A stretch of DNA of 44,690 nucleotides from JBPCOB01 sp051000715 (GCA_051000715.1 JBPCOB010000133.1:1-44690), one strand, 5' to 3'. Numbered from the stretch's first letter, positions 13,219-20,683 are shown. Program-made: numbers and translations. Notes: generated by a model not told the origin, from the sequence alone.

Positions 13219-13584
13219 ATGACCGTCACCGAACACCCGCAGCCAGCAGCACCGACCACCACGGTCGCCGACGTCCTCGACGACGCCGCCGATTACATCG
13301 AGACCAACGGCTGGTGCCAAAAAACCATGTATGCCGCTGGCGACGGCCCACATCCGGCCGCGTGCGCGATGGGCGCAATCCTCCGCACCGCGCCCGAGGG
13401 GCACTGGTTCGTGGGTCGTGCCATAGACGAGTTGGCGCACACGGTCGGGCACACGGTCAGGCGATCGTCGGTCGCCTGGAACGACGACCCGGACCGCACC
13501 GAACAGCAGGTCCTCGACATGCTCCGCCTCGCAGCCAAGGACGCTCGCATCGAGCAGGACCGGGCCGAGGGCTCGTCATGGTGA
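13219..13584 (+). CDS. DUF6197-like protein
   Basis: 121 residues, with AAGAAGGATACCAATG giving a clear ribosome site. The pattern ADVLDDAADYIETNGWCQ, HPAACAMGAI and SSVAWNDDPDRTEQQVLDMLRLAAKDA matches a small family frequent in actinobacterial phages (DUF6197), with conserved Trp, Cys and WND. Its function is unknown. It is the first gene after the triple hairpin, so it may open a separately controlled block. Confidence 0.75.
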   Translation: MTVTEHPQPAAPTTTVADVLDDAADYIETNGWCQKTMYAAGDGPHPAACAMGAILRTAPEGHWFVGRAIDELAHTVGHTVRRSSVAWNDDPDRTEQQVLDMLRLAAKDARIEQDRAEGSSW

Positions 13585-13862
13585 CCCGCCGATACCGGTA
13601 CGTGAGCCGGGACGAGATCGAGCAGGTCGCGTTCAACCACCCCGGCAGCTCCATCGTCGCCGGGTGGGCGAACCTCACGCTCACCATCGGTGATGACACC
13701 TTCGTCACCCCGCCTTGGTATGCCCCGGCACCGAGTTCGCTTGAGCGGCAGCGAGTCGCAGTATCCGCTGCGTGGGACGAGGGCTACCAAGCAGGCCGCG
13801 CCGACATCCGGTCGGCACGGAAGCACCTCACCGATAACCCGTACGGGCCGGTGAACTCATGA
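13578..13862 (+). CDS. Hypothetical protein
   Basis: 94 residues starting MVTRRYRYVSRDEIEQVAF, from ATG 13578 overlapping the preceding stop by 7 nt. The sequence ends AWDEGYQAGRADIRSARKH..NPY, a pattern common at the ends of small actinophage proteins. No catalytic motif or membrane segment is seen. Confidence 0.65.
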   Translation: MVTRRYRYVSRDEIEQVAFNHPGSSIVAGWANLTLTIGDDTFVTPPWYAPAPSSLERQRVAVSAAWDEGYQAGRADIRSARKHLTDNPYGPVNS

Positions 13863-14083
13863 CCACCGCCGCCGTCCTCGCCTCGGTCGCCCTGGTGACT
13901 GCGCTGTTCGCTCTGTTCATCGCGGTCCTCGCCCTCGACGTGGCACGGCTGGCCCGGGAGCAGCTCACCCGCGCCCAGCTCGACGCCGCAGTCGAGAAAA
14001 TGCGCGCCCGGCTCCGTGTCGTCGACGGTCTCGACGCCGCGTCCAACCGGTGGCCCGGTCCGGACGGGGGCGATACCGCATGA
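13859..14083 (+). CDS. Small single-pass membrane protein
   Basis: 74 residues, ATGA-coupled. Residues 3-26 are strongly hydrophobic (AAVLASVALVTALFALFIAV), followed by a charged helix ARLAREQLTRAQLDAAVEKMRARL. This gives an N-terminal membrane anchor with a cytoplasmic coiled helix. Function unknown. Confidence 0.65.
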   Translation: MTTAAVLASVALVTALFALFIAVLALDVARLAREQLTRAQLDAAVEKMRARLRVVDGLDAASNRWPGPDGGDTA

Positions 14084-14262
14084 GCGCGACCTGGGTCCCC
14101 GGCGATCCGCTGCACGGGCGCGGTGAGTACGCCGGCTATCTGTTCAACTTCCGTGAGACTCGGGCCGCCGAAGAATGCCACTGCGATGACGCGGCGTCCT
14201 GGCCCGACCCGAAAGCCTGGCAGCGGGTCGACGGGCGCGACGACATCCGGGGCCGGCTATGA
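14080..14262 (+). CDS. Small hypothetical protein
   Basis: 60 residues starting MSATWVPGDPLHGRGEYAGYLFNF, from ATG 14080 overlapping the preceding stop. It contains ECHCDDA, with two cysteines. No family is recognised; it lies directly before the WhiB gene and is coupled to it. Confidence 0.55.
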   Translation: MSATWVPGDPLHGRGEYAGYLFNFRETRAAEECHCDDAASWPDPKAWQRVDGRDDIRGRL

Positions 14263-14564
14263 GCATCCGGCAACCGACCACGTTCACCGACCGGCGCGCG
14301 ACGAGTCCCCTCGACGACTTCTTGTCTGCGATCAGCGGCGAGCCGTGGATGCGGCAAGCCGTCTGCGCGTCGACCGGTGGCGCTGACGACTGGTTCCCCA
14401 GCCAAGGCGAGGCGAACAGGGCCGCGAAGCGCGTGTGCCGCGGCTGTCCGGTGCAGCAGGAGTGCCTCGACTACGCGCTGCGCCGAGGCGAGGTCCACTT
14501 CGGCATCTACGGCGGCACCACACCCACGACCAGGCAGCGAATGAGACGGGAGCGTGGAGCATGA
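14259..14564 (+). CDS. WhiB-family iron-sulfur regulator
   Basis: 101 residues with the four conserved cysteines at 36, 60, 63 and 69 (AVCAS..., VCRGCPVQQECL) that hold a [4Fe-4S] cluster. The family turn motif G[IV]WGG appears here as GIYGG, followed by the basic C-terminus RQRMRRERGA that contacts DNA. WhiB proteins are found only in Actinobacteria and their phages and act with SigA at promoters. WhiB of phage TM4 represses host whiB2 and affects superinfection, so a similar takeover role is possible. The gene is coupled to both neighbours. Confidence 0.9.
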   Translation: MSIRQPTTFTDRRATSPLDDFLSAISGEPWMRQAVCASTGGADDWFPSQGEANRAAKRVCRGCPVQQECLDYALRRGEVHFGIYGGTTPTTRQRMRRERGA

Positions 14565-14719
14565 GCACCGACCGCGGCTCTAACTTCCCCGCCGACGCCG
14601 CTGCCTTCGAATGGGCGCACGGCGAGCCCGACGATCAGCCTGCCCGGTTCGACCGCAGCCCGTACGGCTGCGAGGACATGCCGACTCGCGCTGAGATCGA
14701 AGCGGAGGCACACCGATGA
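14561..14719 (+). CDS. Small hypothetical protein
   Basis: 52 residues starting MSTDRGSNFPADAAAFEW, start and stop both overlapping neighbours (ATGA). Acidic, soluble, no recognised family. Retained because it fills the coupled gene string between whiB and the RecE-like gene. Confidence 0.6.
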   Translation: MSTDRGSNFPADAAAFEWAHGEPDDQPARFDRSPYGCEDMPTRAEIEAEAHR

Positions 14720-15633
14720 GTGCCGACACGTACTACGCGGGGCGCCGGGCCGCCGCGAAAGCAGCCGCCGCCAGCGGGGACGCGGCGGAGCCGGTTGCGG
14801 TGGCGCGAGCCCCCGGCTTTTATGCCGACGTTCCCGAGCAGGAATACCATGGCGACCGCGACAGCCTCTCGGTCTCCGGCGCGAAGACCCTGCTCAAGGC
14901 CCCCGCGCTATTCCGGTGGCAACAAGACCACCCGGTGCACAAGGATGTTTTCGACTTCGGGTCAGCTGCACACGCCCTCGTGCTCGGCGCTGGCATGGAG
15001 TCCATCTACATCGCCCCCTACAACGACTGGACGAAGCGCAAGGGTCCCGAGGGTGGCGTGCAGTACACGACCGACGAAAAGCGGATCGCGCAAGAAGACG
15101 GACTCTCGCCGATCCTCCCGAAGGAATGGTTGAAGGTCTGCGACATGGCCGCTGCACTGGCCTCCCATCGGCTCGCGATGCGACTGCTCAGCGAAGGGCG
15201 GCCCGAAGTCAGTGCGTACGCTCCGGACGAGGCGACCGGAGTCATGCGGCGCTGCCGGTTCGACTGGCTCGGGTCCACCATCGTCACCGATTACAAAACC
15301 GCAGACTCCGCCGATCCGGACCTCTTCGTGAAGACTGCCGTCAACTTCGGCTACCACATGCAGCACCCGTATTACCTCGACCTCGCCGCCGACCTCGGAC
15401 ACCCCGCTGCCGCGTTCGCCTTCATTGTGCAGGAAAAGACCGAGCCCTACCTGGTGACCGTGGTCGAGCTCCCACCCGAGCTCGTCGACATCGGCCGCGC
15501 CCGCAACCGGCGCGCCCTCGAACGTTTCCGCGACTGCACCGAGTCAGGTCTCTGGCCCGGCTACGTGTCGGATGACACCTTCGCCCAACCCGCCGCCCCT
15601 CGCTGGGCGCTCTACCAGGAGATGACCGCATGA
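14716..15633 (+). CDS. RecE-like 5'-3' exonuclease (PD-(D/E)XK)
   Basis: 305 residues. FYADVPEQEYHGDRDSLSVSGAKTLLKAP is the usual opening of phage RecE-like/YqaJ-type exonucleases. FGSAAHALVL, then RFDWLG..IVTDYKTA (Asp183, Asp192, Lys194) and GYHMQHPYYLD (Gln216) supply the nuclease core. The enzyme degrades the 5' strand of double-stranded ends and leaves 3' single strands. The next gene is the matching RecT-like annealing protein, overlapping by 4 nt, so the two act as a recombination pair in replication and repair. Confidence 0.85.
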   Translation: MSADTYYAGRRAAAKAAAASGDAAEPVAVARAPGFYADVPEQEYHGDRDSLSVSGAKTLLKAPALFRWQQDHPVHKDVFDFGSAAHALVLGAGMESIYIAPYNDWTKRKGPEGGVQYTTDEKRIAQEDGLSPILPKEWLKVCDMAAALASHRLAMRLLSEGRPEVSAYAPDEATGVMRRCRFDWLGSTIVTDYKTADSADPDLFVKTAVNFGYHMQHPYYLDLAADLGHPAAAFAFIVQEKTEPYLVTVVELPPELVDIGRARNRRALERFRDCTESGLWPGYVSDDTFAQPAAPRWALYQEMTA

Positions 15634-16550
15634 GCACAGACATTGAACTACGCAAGCAACCCACCGCCATCGCAGCCATGCCGAGCGCCGGCACCATGCG
15701 GCTCGTGGAATGGGCACAAGAAGCCGTCGCCGCCCAACAGCTCGCCGTGGCACTGTGCAGCACACCCTTCGCCGGCCAGTTCCGTGGTGACCCCGACGCC
15801 GGCGCCGCCGCGATTCTCCGCGGCCACGAGATGGGGCTCACCCCGGTCACGTCGCTGGCCGCCTTCGACCTGATCCAAGGCCAACCGGCGCCGAAGGCGA
15901 TCACGCTGCGGGCGCTCGTCCAGTCCCACGGCCACGACCTGGAGATCATCGAGTCCAACGCACAGCACGCCGTCGCCCGCTACCGGCGCAGCAATCGCGG
16001 CGACTGGCTTACCTGCGAGTTCACTATCGAGCAGGCCCGCGCCATGAAGCTCCTCGGGAAAGACAACTGGCAGAAGCAGCCGGTGACGATGCTCGAAGCG
16101 CGGGTGACCAGTAAGGCGGCCCGGCTCGTCGCCTCCGACGTGATCCTCGGGATCGGATACTCCAGCGAGGAGCTGCGCGACCAGGACAGTTCGTCGTCAG
16201 CGCCAGTGCCTCAGGCCAACGGTGGTGGACTCCGGACCGCGCTCGCCAGCAACGAACCAGCAGCAGCCCAGCCCGAGCAGGCCGACGACTACGACCGGCT
16301 GGGCAGTGCCACCCGAGCGCAGGTCACCAAGATTCAGACCATGTACGGCGCCGTCGGTATCACCGAACGCGCCGACAAGCTCGACTACGCAACATCGGTC
16401 ATCGACCGGCAGATCGGCTCAGCGAACGACCTCAGCTTCAAGGAGGCGCACGCGGTCATCGACGCCCTCACCGATCTGGAAGCCGCGAACACCGACACCG
16501 GCGAGATCAGCGACAGCGAACCGGTCGGGCAGGACGGTGACGGAACGTGA
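15630..16550 (+). CDS. recT: RecT-like single-strand annealing protein
   Basis: 306 residues. WAQEAVAAQQLAVALCSTPFAG, GAAAILRGHEMGLTPVTSLAAFDLIQGQPAPKA and LLEARVTSKAARLVASDVILGIGYSSEEL-type segments match the actinophage RecT family. It binds single-stranded DNA made by the RecE-like nuclease and anneals it to complementary strands. The C-terminal third (after about 205) is acidic and linker-like, with helices near SATRAQVTKIQTMYGAVGI that may contact partners. Confidence 0.85.
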   Translation: MSTDIELRKQPTAIAAMPSAGTMRLVEWAQEAVAAQQLAVALCSTPFAGQFRGDPDAGAAAILRGHEMGLTPVTSLAAFDLIQGQPAPKAITLRALVQSHGHDLEIIESNAQHAVARYRRSNRGDWLTCEFTIEQARAMKLLGKDNWQKQPVTMLEARVTSKAARLVASDVILGIGYSSEELRDQDSSSSAPVPQANGGGLRTALASNEPAAAQPEQADDYDRLGSATRAQVTKIQTMYGAVGITERADKLDYATSVIDRQIGSANDLSFKEAHAVIDALTDLEAANTDTGEISDSEPVGQDGDGT

Positions 16551-16864
16551 GCTGCCTGGACTGCGGCCGGCCGATGGTGAGTGAGCGAGCCCCAGACCGG
16601 CCGGCGGGAACAGTTACCCACGGTGGCCGCGGTCTCTGCCGGACCTGCCGTGCCCGGCACGCCTACCGAGGTGACCTCCACGACTACCCGACGGTCACCA
16701 ACCACTGGGTCGACTACGTCGGCGACTACGCCATGCTCCGCGGCGAAGGCTACCGGCTCTACGTCATCGCCGGGCGGCTTGGCATGACCGAGGTCGCCCT
16801 CAACCGAGCCCTCGAACGTCACCGCGACGACCCGCGCGCCCGACGACCAGGAGCAGTCGCATGA
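16547..16864 (+). CDS. Zinc-ribbon and HTH protein
   Basis: 105 residues from GTG 16547, coupled to recT. Two CxxC pairs (CLDCGRP and CRTCRARH) form a zinc ribbon. The C-terminal part YRLYVIAGRLGMTEVALNRALERHR is a good HTH. A DNA-binding regulator is likely. Its stop overlaps the start of a 15-residue micro-ORF. Confidence 0.65.
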   Translation: MSCLDCGRPMVSERAPDRPAGTVTHGGRGLCRTCRARHAYRGDLHDYPTVTNHWVDYVGDYAMLRGEGYRLYVIAGRLGMTEVALNRALERHRDDPRARRPGAVA

Positions 16865-16908
16865 CCCCGCTCCTCGGACCCCTCGGAGTTGAGGTGACGG
16901 CCATATGA
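16861..16908 (+). CDS. 15-residue micro-ORF coupling two genes
   Basis: ATG 16861 overlaps the preceding stop and reads MTPLLGPLGVEVTAI. Its TGA overlaps the ATG of the next gene at 16905. It contains GGAG and GAGG that can serve the next start. It may only carry ribosomes across the gap. Confidence 0.4.
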   Translation: MTPLLGPLGVEVTAI

Positions 16909-17156
16909 CCGCCGTGACGATGACCTCCCGGACCACCTGCACCCTCTGCGCGTGCCGCCTCCGCGGCTTCTACGTTGCGTCGGTCCGCGTCAACAAGACC
17001 ACCCTGCGGACCACCAGCCCGGGACTGCGCTTCACCGAGCCCCGCTGCCCCGAATGCGGTTTCGAGGCCGACTCCGCCCCCGGACGGTGGGCACTCGACA
17101 CCGAGTCACACGCCGCCGTGGAAGCCGCTCGGGCGCGACGGGGGTGGGCATCGTGA
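16905..17156 (+). CDS. Zinc-ribbon protein
   Basis: 83 residues with two CxxC pairs, CTLCAC and CPECGF, about 30 residues apart, separated by basic beta sequence (VASVRVNKTTLRTTSPGLRF). A structural zinc ribbon of unknown role; may bind nucleic acid. Confidence 0.65.
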   Translation: MTAVTMTSRTTCTLCACRLRGFYVASVRVNKTTLRTTSPGLRFTEPRCPECGFEADSAPGRWALDTESHAAVEAARARRGWAS

Positions 17157-17314
17157 CCCGCATCCGCCTCCAGCCGTGGCTCACCATCCGCCACCATCTC
17201 GCCGACGCGCTGGACCGGCTCCTCGGCCCCCGCTGCCCACGGTGCGGGACCCGCGTGTTTCCGGCTGATCAGCGCGCCCATGACGACATGGAGCATGCGG
17301 GTGAGCAGCCATGA
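17153..17314 (+). CDS. Small C2H2-like zinc-finger protein
   Basis: 53 residues from GTG 17153 (GTGA overlap). CPRCGTRVFPADQRAHDDMEH has the spacing of a single C2H2-like finger. The N-terminus is basic and helical. It is one of several tiny zinc proteins in this operon. Confidence 0.6.
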   Translation: MTRIRLQPWLTIRHHLADALDRLLGPRCPRCGTRVFPADQRAHDDMEHAGEQP

Positions 17315-17670
17315 GCCGCACCCGCGCATCCGCCAAGCAAGCGGGGTCGGCCTTCGAACGGCTCATCGCCGACTACCTCGCCCTCCACGTCGACGACCGG
17401 ATAGACAGGCGCGCAAAAACAGGGGCACGTGACAAGGGCGACGTTGGCGGCCTGAGACACATGGGTGGTCGCATCGTCCTCGAATGCAAGGACACTGCCA
17501 CTATTTCGCTCGGCACCTGGGCCAGAGAGACAGACGTCGAACGCGGCAACGACGACGCCATCGCCGGGCTCATCGTCCACAAGCGACGCGGCACCACCGA
17601 CCCCGGCGACCAATGGGTCACCTGCACTCTGCGCGACCTCGCTGCCCTGCTCACCGGGACCAGGCCATGA
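17311..17670 (+). CDS. Holliday junction resolvase-like PD-(D/E)XK nuclease
   Basis: 119 residues. Glu16 in SAFERLIADYL, Asp44 in DKGDVGGL and Glu58-x-Lys60 in IVLECKDT give the resolvase/PD-(D/E)XK active site in correct order; the protein is the usual size for phage resolvases. It would cut branched DNA produced during RecET recombination and replication before packaging. Coupled to both neighbours by 4-nt overlaps. Confidence 0.75.
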   Translation: MSRTRASAKQAGSAFERLIADYLALHVDDRIDRRAKTGARDKGDVGGLRHMGGRIVLECKDTATISLGTWARETDVERGNDDAIAGLIVHKRRGTTDPGDQWVTCTLRDLAALLTGTRP

Positions 17671-17876
17671 GCACCCGCCACGTCGACCACGCCGCCCGCA
17701 TCGAGGACCTCACCTGGATGGCTGAGACCGGCGAGACCGTGGCCGGCGCCGCGCACCGGCTCGGATTCAGCGCCGACGCCCTCAACTCCTGGTGCCGCGA
17801 CCACGGCCGCCGCGACCTGTACCGGCGGCTCACCGCCAACAGCGACCTGCGGCCAGTCGGGAAGGTGCAGCGATGA
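17667..17876 (+). CDS. Small HTH protein
   Basis: 69 residues starting MSTRHVDHAARIEDLTWMAETGE. TVAGAAHRLGFSADALNSWCRDHGRRDLYRRL is a clear HTH with a basic recognition helix. Probably a DNA-binding regulator or helper; partner unknown. Confidence 0.65.
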   Translation: MSTRHVDHAARIEDLTWMAETGETVAGAAHRLGFSADALNSWCRDHGRRDLYRRLTANSDLRPVGKVQR

Positions 17877-18025
17877 GCAGCCACGAAGGCCACCTCGAAC
17901 TGGGCCGCGCTCTCGGACCAGAGGTGTTCTGGGCCGTCTGCGAATGCGGCTGGATCGGGTTAGCACGGTCCGAGGAAGCGCCGGCATGGGATGACCACCG
18001 CGCTCATAAGGTGCGTGCGCTGTGA
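17873..18025 (+). CDS. Small CxC/HxxxH zinc-binding protein
   Basis: 50 residues. VCECGWIGLARSEEAPAWDDHRAH has Cys-x-Cys and His residues spaced like a compact zinc site. A similar motif, CDCGWFGTGRAHFAH, occurs in the protein at 21839, so the two may be related. Confidence 0.6.
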   Translation: MSSHEGHLELGRALGPEVFWAVCECGWIGLARSEEAPAWDDHRAHKVRAL

Positions 18026-18219
18026 GCCGCGCCGAGATCATGGCCGAGGTCGTCGCCCGGCTCGAAGCCGAACGGATGCAGTCGTTGCCGCGACGAATGG
18101 CGCCCGCACAATGCGACCCGGTGCCCGACCTGACACCCGAGCAGCAGGCCGAGAATCTGCGGACGCTCATGGAAGCTACCGGCGGCGAGGCCGACCTGTG
18201 GGCGAGGAGGCGGTTGTGA
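18022..18219 (+). CDS. Small hypothetical protein
   Basis: 65 residues from GTG 18022. Helical and charged (MSRAEIMAEVVARLEAERM), no recognised family. Its stop overlaps the GTG start of the methyltransferase N-half. Confidence 0.55.
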   Translation: MSRAEIMAEVVARLEAERMQSLPRRMAPAQCDPVPDLTPEQQAENLRTLMEATGGEADLWARRRL

Positions 18220-19358
18220 ACGCGCCCTATTACGCCGACGAGTCGGTCCAGTTGTACCACGGTGACTGTCTCGACATCCTCCGCTCCGACATTCTCGGCT
18301 ACGAGCACTCTCTCGGCTATTTCCCACCATTGATCCCCGGCAGCAGTATCGATTCGGTAGTCACAGACCCGCCGTACGGGCTGGAGTTCATGGGCAAGGA
18401 GTGGGACGGCGCCAACGGGTTCCGCCGCTCGCTCAACCCGGCCGACGTAGAGCGGGACAACCCATTCGGGCGCACATCGAAGACCTCCCCCGAGTACCGC
18501 GCTGGTCAGACGTTCGGTCTCTGGTGCCTCGCGTGGTCGGAGGAGTGTCTGCGTGTGCTCAAGCCGGGCGGCCACATGCTCGCCTTCGGTGGCACCCGCA
18601 CCAGCCACCGTCTCGCCTGCGCCATCGAGGACGCCGGCTTCGAGATCCGCGACAGCATCGCCTACTTACACGCCACTGGAGGTCAGCAAACCGATATACT
18701 TACCGAGTGGAGAAAGTGGACTGTAAGTACGAGATATGCGGGGGTCAGATTCTCGGACGCGCCGCCCGGCGGTTCTGCTCCCGAGCCTGTTCTGCTCGCA
18801 ACCAGTCTCGAAAACTCACCTGCGTCTGCAATCATTGCGGGACTCAATTCCAACGAAGCCCGTCACACCGACGCGGACAACTGGCGTTCTGCTCTGTCGA
18901 GTGCCGGCGCCAGTACTACGGCGTCGAAGGCCCTTGTGACCATTGCGGGACATCCACCAGGAAGCCGAGGTCCAACACCGGATACAACGGCTTCTTCTGC
19001 TCACAGCGGTGCATGGGACTGGCTCGACGCAAACATCATGGCCAGACTCAAGGCCGGAACAGCCCTGAGGATATGGCTTGGAAGCAAGCCATCTACAAAG
19101 CCGGCGGCTACCGCTGCGCTGTGTGCGGCACTGACCGACGACTTGAAGCTCATCACGTGCGCTCAGTCCGAGACTTTCCAGAGCTACGACACGACCTCTC
19201 AAATGGTGTGTGTCTCTGCCACGACTGTCACTACTACGGCGTACACGGCGGCGCACCTAATTTCATTCACGGCCGCTACTCTCGCAAGCCAGGGGGGTGA
19301 TGCCACGGAAAGTCAGTCCGGTCCCCTCGCATGGGTCTACGGATCTGGCTTTCCGTGA
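18216..19358 (+). CDS. Beta-class DNA methyltransferase, N-terminal half (interrupted by HNH gene)
   Basis: From GTG 18216. Residues 1-150 are an N6-adenine/N4-cytosine methyltransferase start: YHGDCLDIL, VVTDPPYGLEFMGKEWD (motif IV, DPPY 51-54), CLRVLKPGGHMLAFGGTRTSHRL and GFEIRDSIAY. At 18666 the homology breaks off at the HNH insert. The frame stays open through the insert in the other register and meets WVYGSGFP, the expected next piece, at 19332 before TGA 19356. The SAM-binding half is encoded at 19371. If translated as one protein it carries about 220 residues of non-homologous sequence, so the functional part is probably residues 1-150. A naturally split enzyme is possible. Confidence 0.75.
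   Translation: MNAPYYADESVQLYHGDCLDILRSDILGYEHSLGYFPPLIPGSSIDSVVTDPPYGLEFMGKEWDGANGFRRSLNPADVERDNPFGRTSKTSPEYRAGQTFGLWCLAWSEECLRVLKPGGHMLAFGGTRTSHRLACAIEDAGFEIRDSIAYLHATGGQQTDILTEWRKWTVSTRYAGVRFSDAPPGGSAPEPVLLATSLENSPASAIIAGLNSNEARHTDADNWRSALSSAGASTTASKALVTIAGHPPGSRGPTPDTTASSAHSGAWDWLDANIMARLKAGTALRIWLGSKPSTKPAATAALCAALTDDLKLITCAQSETFQSYDTTSQMVCVSATTVTTTAYTAAHLISFTAATLASQGGDATESQSGPLAWVYGSGFP
18695..18709 (+). promoter_or_regulatory. Leaderless-type promoter for inserted HNH gene
   Basis: TATACT at 18695-18700 lies 6 nt before GTG 18707, placing the transcription start at the start codon. It sits in a local AT-rich patch. No clear -35 box is seen. Confidence 0.45.
18707..19300 (+). CDS. HNH homing endonuclease inserted in methyltransferase gene
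   Basis: 197 residues from GTG 18707, in a different frame from the surrounding methyltransferase. Three Cys4-type fingers (FCSRAC, CNHCGTQF..FCSVEC, CDHCG..FFCSQRC) precede the HNH core GGYRCAVCGTDRRLEAHHVRSV..DLSNGVCLCHDCHYYGVHGG. The fingers would recognise DNA and the HNH domain would cut it. Insertion at a highly conserved stretch (DSIA/WVYGSGFPKS) of an essential-looking fold is typical of homing genes. Only about 40 nt flank the ORF on each side, too little for a standard group I intron. Confidence 0.85.
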   Translation: MEKVDCKYEICGGQILGRAARRFCSRACSARNQSRKLTCVCNHCGTQFQRSPSHRRGQLAFCSVECRRQYYGVEGPCDHCGTSTRKPRSNTGYNGFFCSQRCMGLARRKHHGQTQGRNSPEDMAWKQAIYKAGGYRCAVCGTDRRLEAHHVRSVRDFPELRHDLSNGVCLCHDCHYYGVHGGAPNFIHGRYSRKPGG

Positions 19359-19370
19359 AAGTCGAAGTCG

Positions 19371-20342
19371 TTGGACGTGGGCCGGGCGATCGACAAGGCG
19401 GCGGGGGTTGAGCGGGAGGTCGTGGGGCAACGCGTTGCTACTGGGACTGCTCGCAAGTCCACGACTCACACCGGCATCGGCGCAGCGGTAAGCAACAAGG
19501 CCGAACCGCGTGACTACATCGACACGGTTGTCAACCTGACCGCCCCTGCCACCCCCGACGCCGAACGCTGGCAGGGCTGGGGCACTGCGCTGAAGCCCGC
19601 CCACGAGCCGATCGTGGTCGCCCGGAAGCCGCTGTCCGGGAACGTCGCCGCGAACGTGCTGGCGCACGGGACCGGGGCGCTGAACATCGACGGGTGCCGG
19701 GTGGCTGGCGACGAGGACGGGTCGCGTAACCGGCCCGCATCGCGGCTCGGGAGCAGTGACACCTACGCGCAGGACGAGTGGACACGCACCGCCGTTGTCG
19801 AACGGCAGGACACGACAGGCAAAGGTCGCTGGCCCGCGAACGTGGTCCTCGACGAGTCGCAGGCAGCGGTGCTCGATGCGATGAGCGGACAGACTCGCTC
19901 GTCGGGCTTCTTCACGTTTGGCGAGGGCGATTTCAACGGCCCCGCCTCGGTCAACATAAACCGCGAGGGTTACACCTCAGGCCAGTATGACGACCAAGGT
20001 GGCGCATCCCGATTCTTCTACGTCGCCAAGGCCGGCGCCTCAGAGCGACCCCGCGTCAACGGAATCAGTCACCCGACGACAAAACCTCTGACCCTCATGC
20101 GGTACCTCGCGCGACTCGTCACCCCACCCGGCGGCACGGTTCTCGAACCCTTCGCGGGCAGCGGAACCACCGTCGAGGCGTGCATCCTCGAAGGCTTCCG
20201 GTGCATCGCCATCGAGCGCGAGGCCGACTACCTGCCGTTGATCGTGCAGCGCATCACTCGACGCCGCGACCCCGTGGCTGCCGTGAAGTCGGCGGGCACT
20301 GACGGCGGACTGTTCGACCTACTCGACGGCGGTGTCGCCTGA
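19371..20342 (+). CDS. Beta-class DNA methyltransferase, C-terminal half
   Basis: 323 residues from TTG 19371 (GTG 19377 is an alternative). The opening DVGRAIDKAAGVEREVVG is the normal continuation of GSGFPKSLDV in these enzymes, so it resumes exactly where the N-half ends. The target-recognition region follows (WQGWGTALKPAHEPIVVARKPL, NIDGCRV). Near the end are HPTTKPLTLMRYLARLVTPPGG and VLEPFAGSGTTVEACILEGFRCIAIERE, which hold the SAM-binding FxGxG motif. It would need the N-half's DPPY to act. An in-frame TGA and a short AAGTCG duplication separate it from WVYGSGFP. Confidence 0.8.
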   Translation: MDVGRAIDKAAGVEREVVGQRVATGTARKSTTHTGIGAAVSNKAEPRDYIDTVVNLTAPATPDAERWQGWGTALKPAHEPIVVARKPLSGNVAANVLAHGTGALNIDGCRVAGDEDGSRNRPASRLGSSDTYAQDEWTRTAVVERQDTTGKGRWPANVVLDESQAAVLDAMSGQTRSSGFFTFGEGDFNGPASVNINREGYTSGQYDDQGGASRFFYVAKAGASERPRVNGISHPTTKPLTLMRYLARLVTPPGGTVLEPFAGSGTTVEACILEGFRCIAIEREADYLPLIVQRITRRRDPVAAVKSAGTDGGLFDLLDGGVA

Positions 20343-20683
20343 TGCCCTGGTTCAAGGTAGACGACACGCTCGCCTTCCACGCGAAGGTCATGGCCGCGGG
20401 CAACAGTGCGGTTGGCCTGTGGACCCGCGCCGGGGCGTGGTCGATGCAGCAGCTGACGGACGGATTCATCCCCAACCACGTCGCCCGCCAACTCGGCACG
20501 GCCCGCGACGCCGGACGGCTCTGCGACGCGGGGCTGTGGATCGAGAAGGACGACGGCTACATGTTCCACGAGTGGGACCAGCGCCAACCGAGCCGAGCCA
20601 AAGTGCGGGCCGACCGCGAAGCAAACGCAGAGAAGCTGCGGAAGTGGCGCGTGAAGAATCAGAAGGATGTAACCGATGTGTAA
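20342..20683 (+). CDS. Replication initiator/DnaT-like HTH protein
   Basis: 113 residues starting MPWFKVDDTLAFHAKVMAAGN. GLWTRAGAWSMQQLTDGFIPNHVARQLGTARDAGRLCDAGLWIEKDDGYMFHEW is the winged-helix domain of actinophage proteins usually placed at the replication locus. It ends early: the next frame continues VSNRVTSAFVTPPPTRPDPTRS, the Val-Thr/Pro-rich tail often found on this family. A frameshift at the stop is therefore possible. The putative origin repeats overlap its 3' end. Confidence 0.7.
   Translation: MPWFKVDDTLAFHAKVMAAGNSAVGLWTRAGAWSMQQLTDGFIPNHVARQLGTARDAGRLCDAGLWIEKDDGYMFHEWDQRQPSRAKVRADREANAEKLRKWRVKNQKDVTDV

Noticed and set aside
18666..19334. Group I intron carrying the HNH gene
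   Set aside because: The HNH ORF nearly fills the insert, leaving about 40 and 30 bases at the sides, too little for a normal intron core. An ORF overlapping the core remains possible, so RT-PCR is suggested.
18216..20342. Intein in the methyltransferase
   Set aside because: The HNH gene is in a different frame, and no N-terminal Cys/Ser block or C-terminal His-Asn is seen at the edges.
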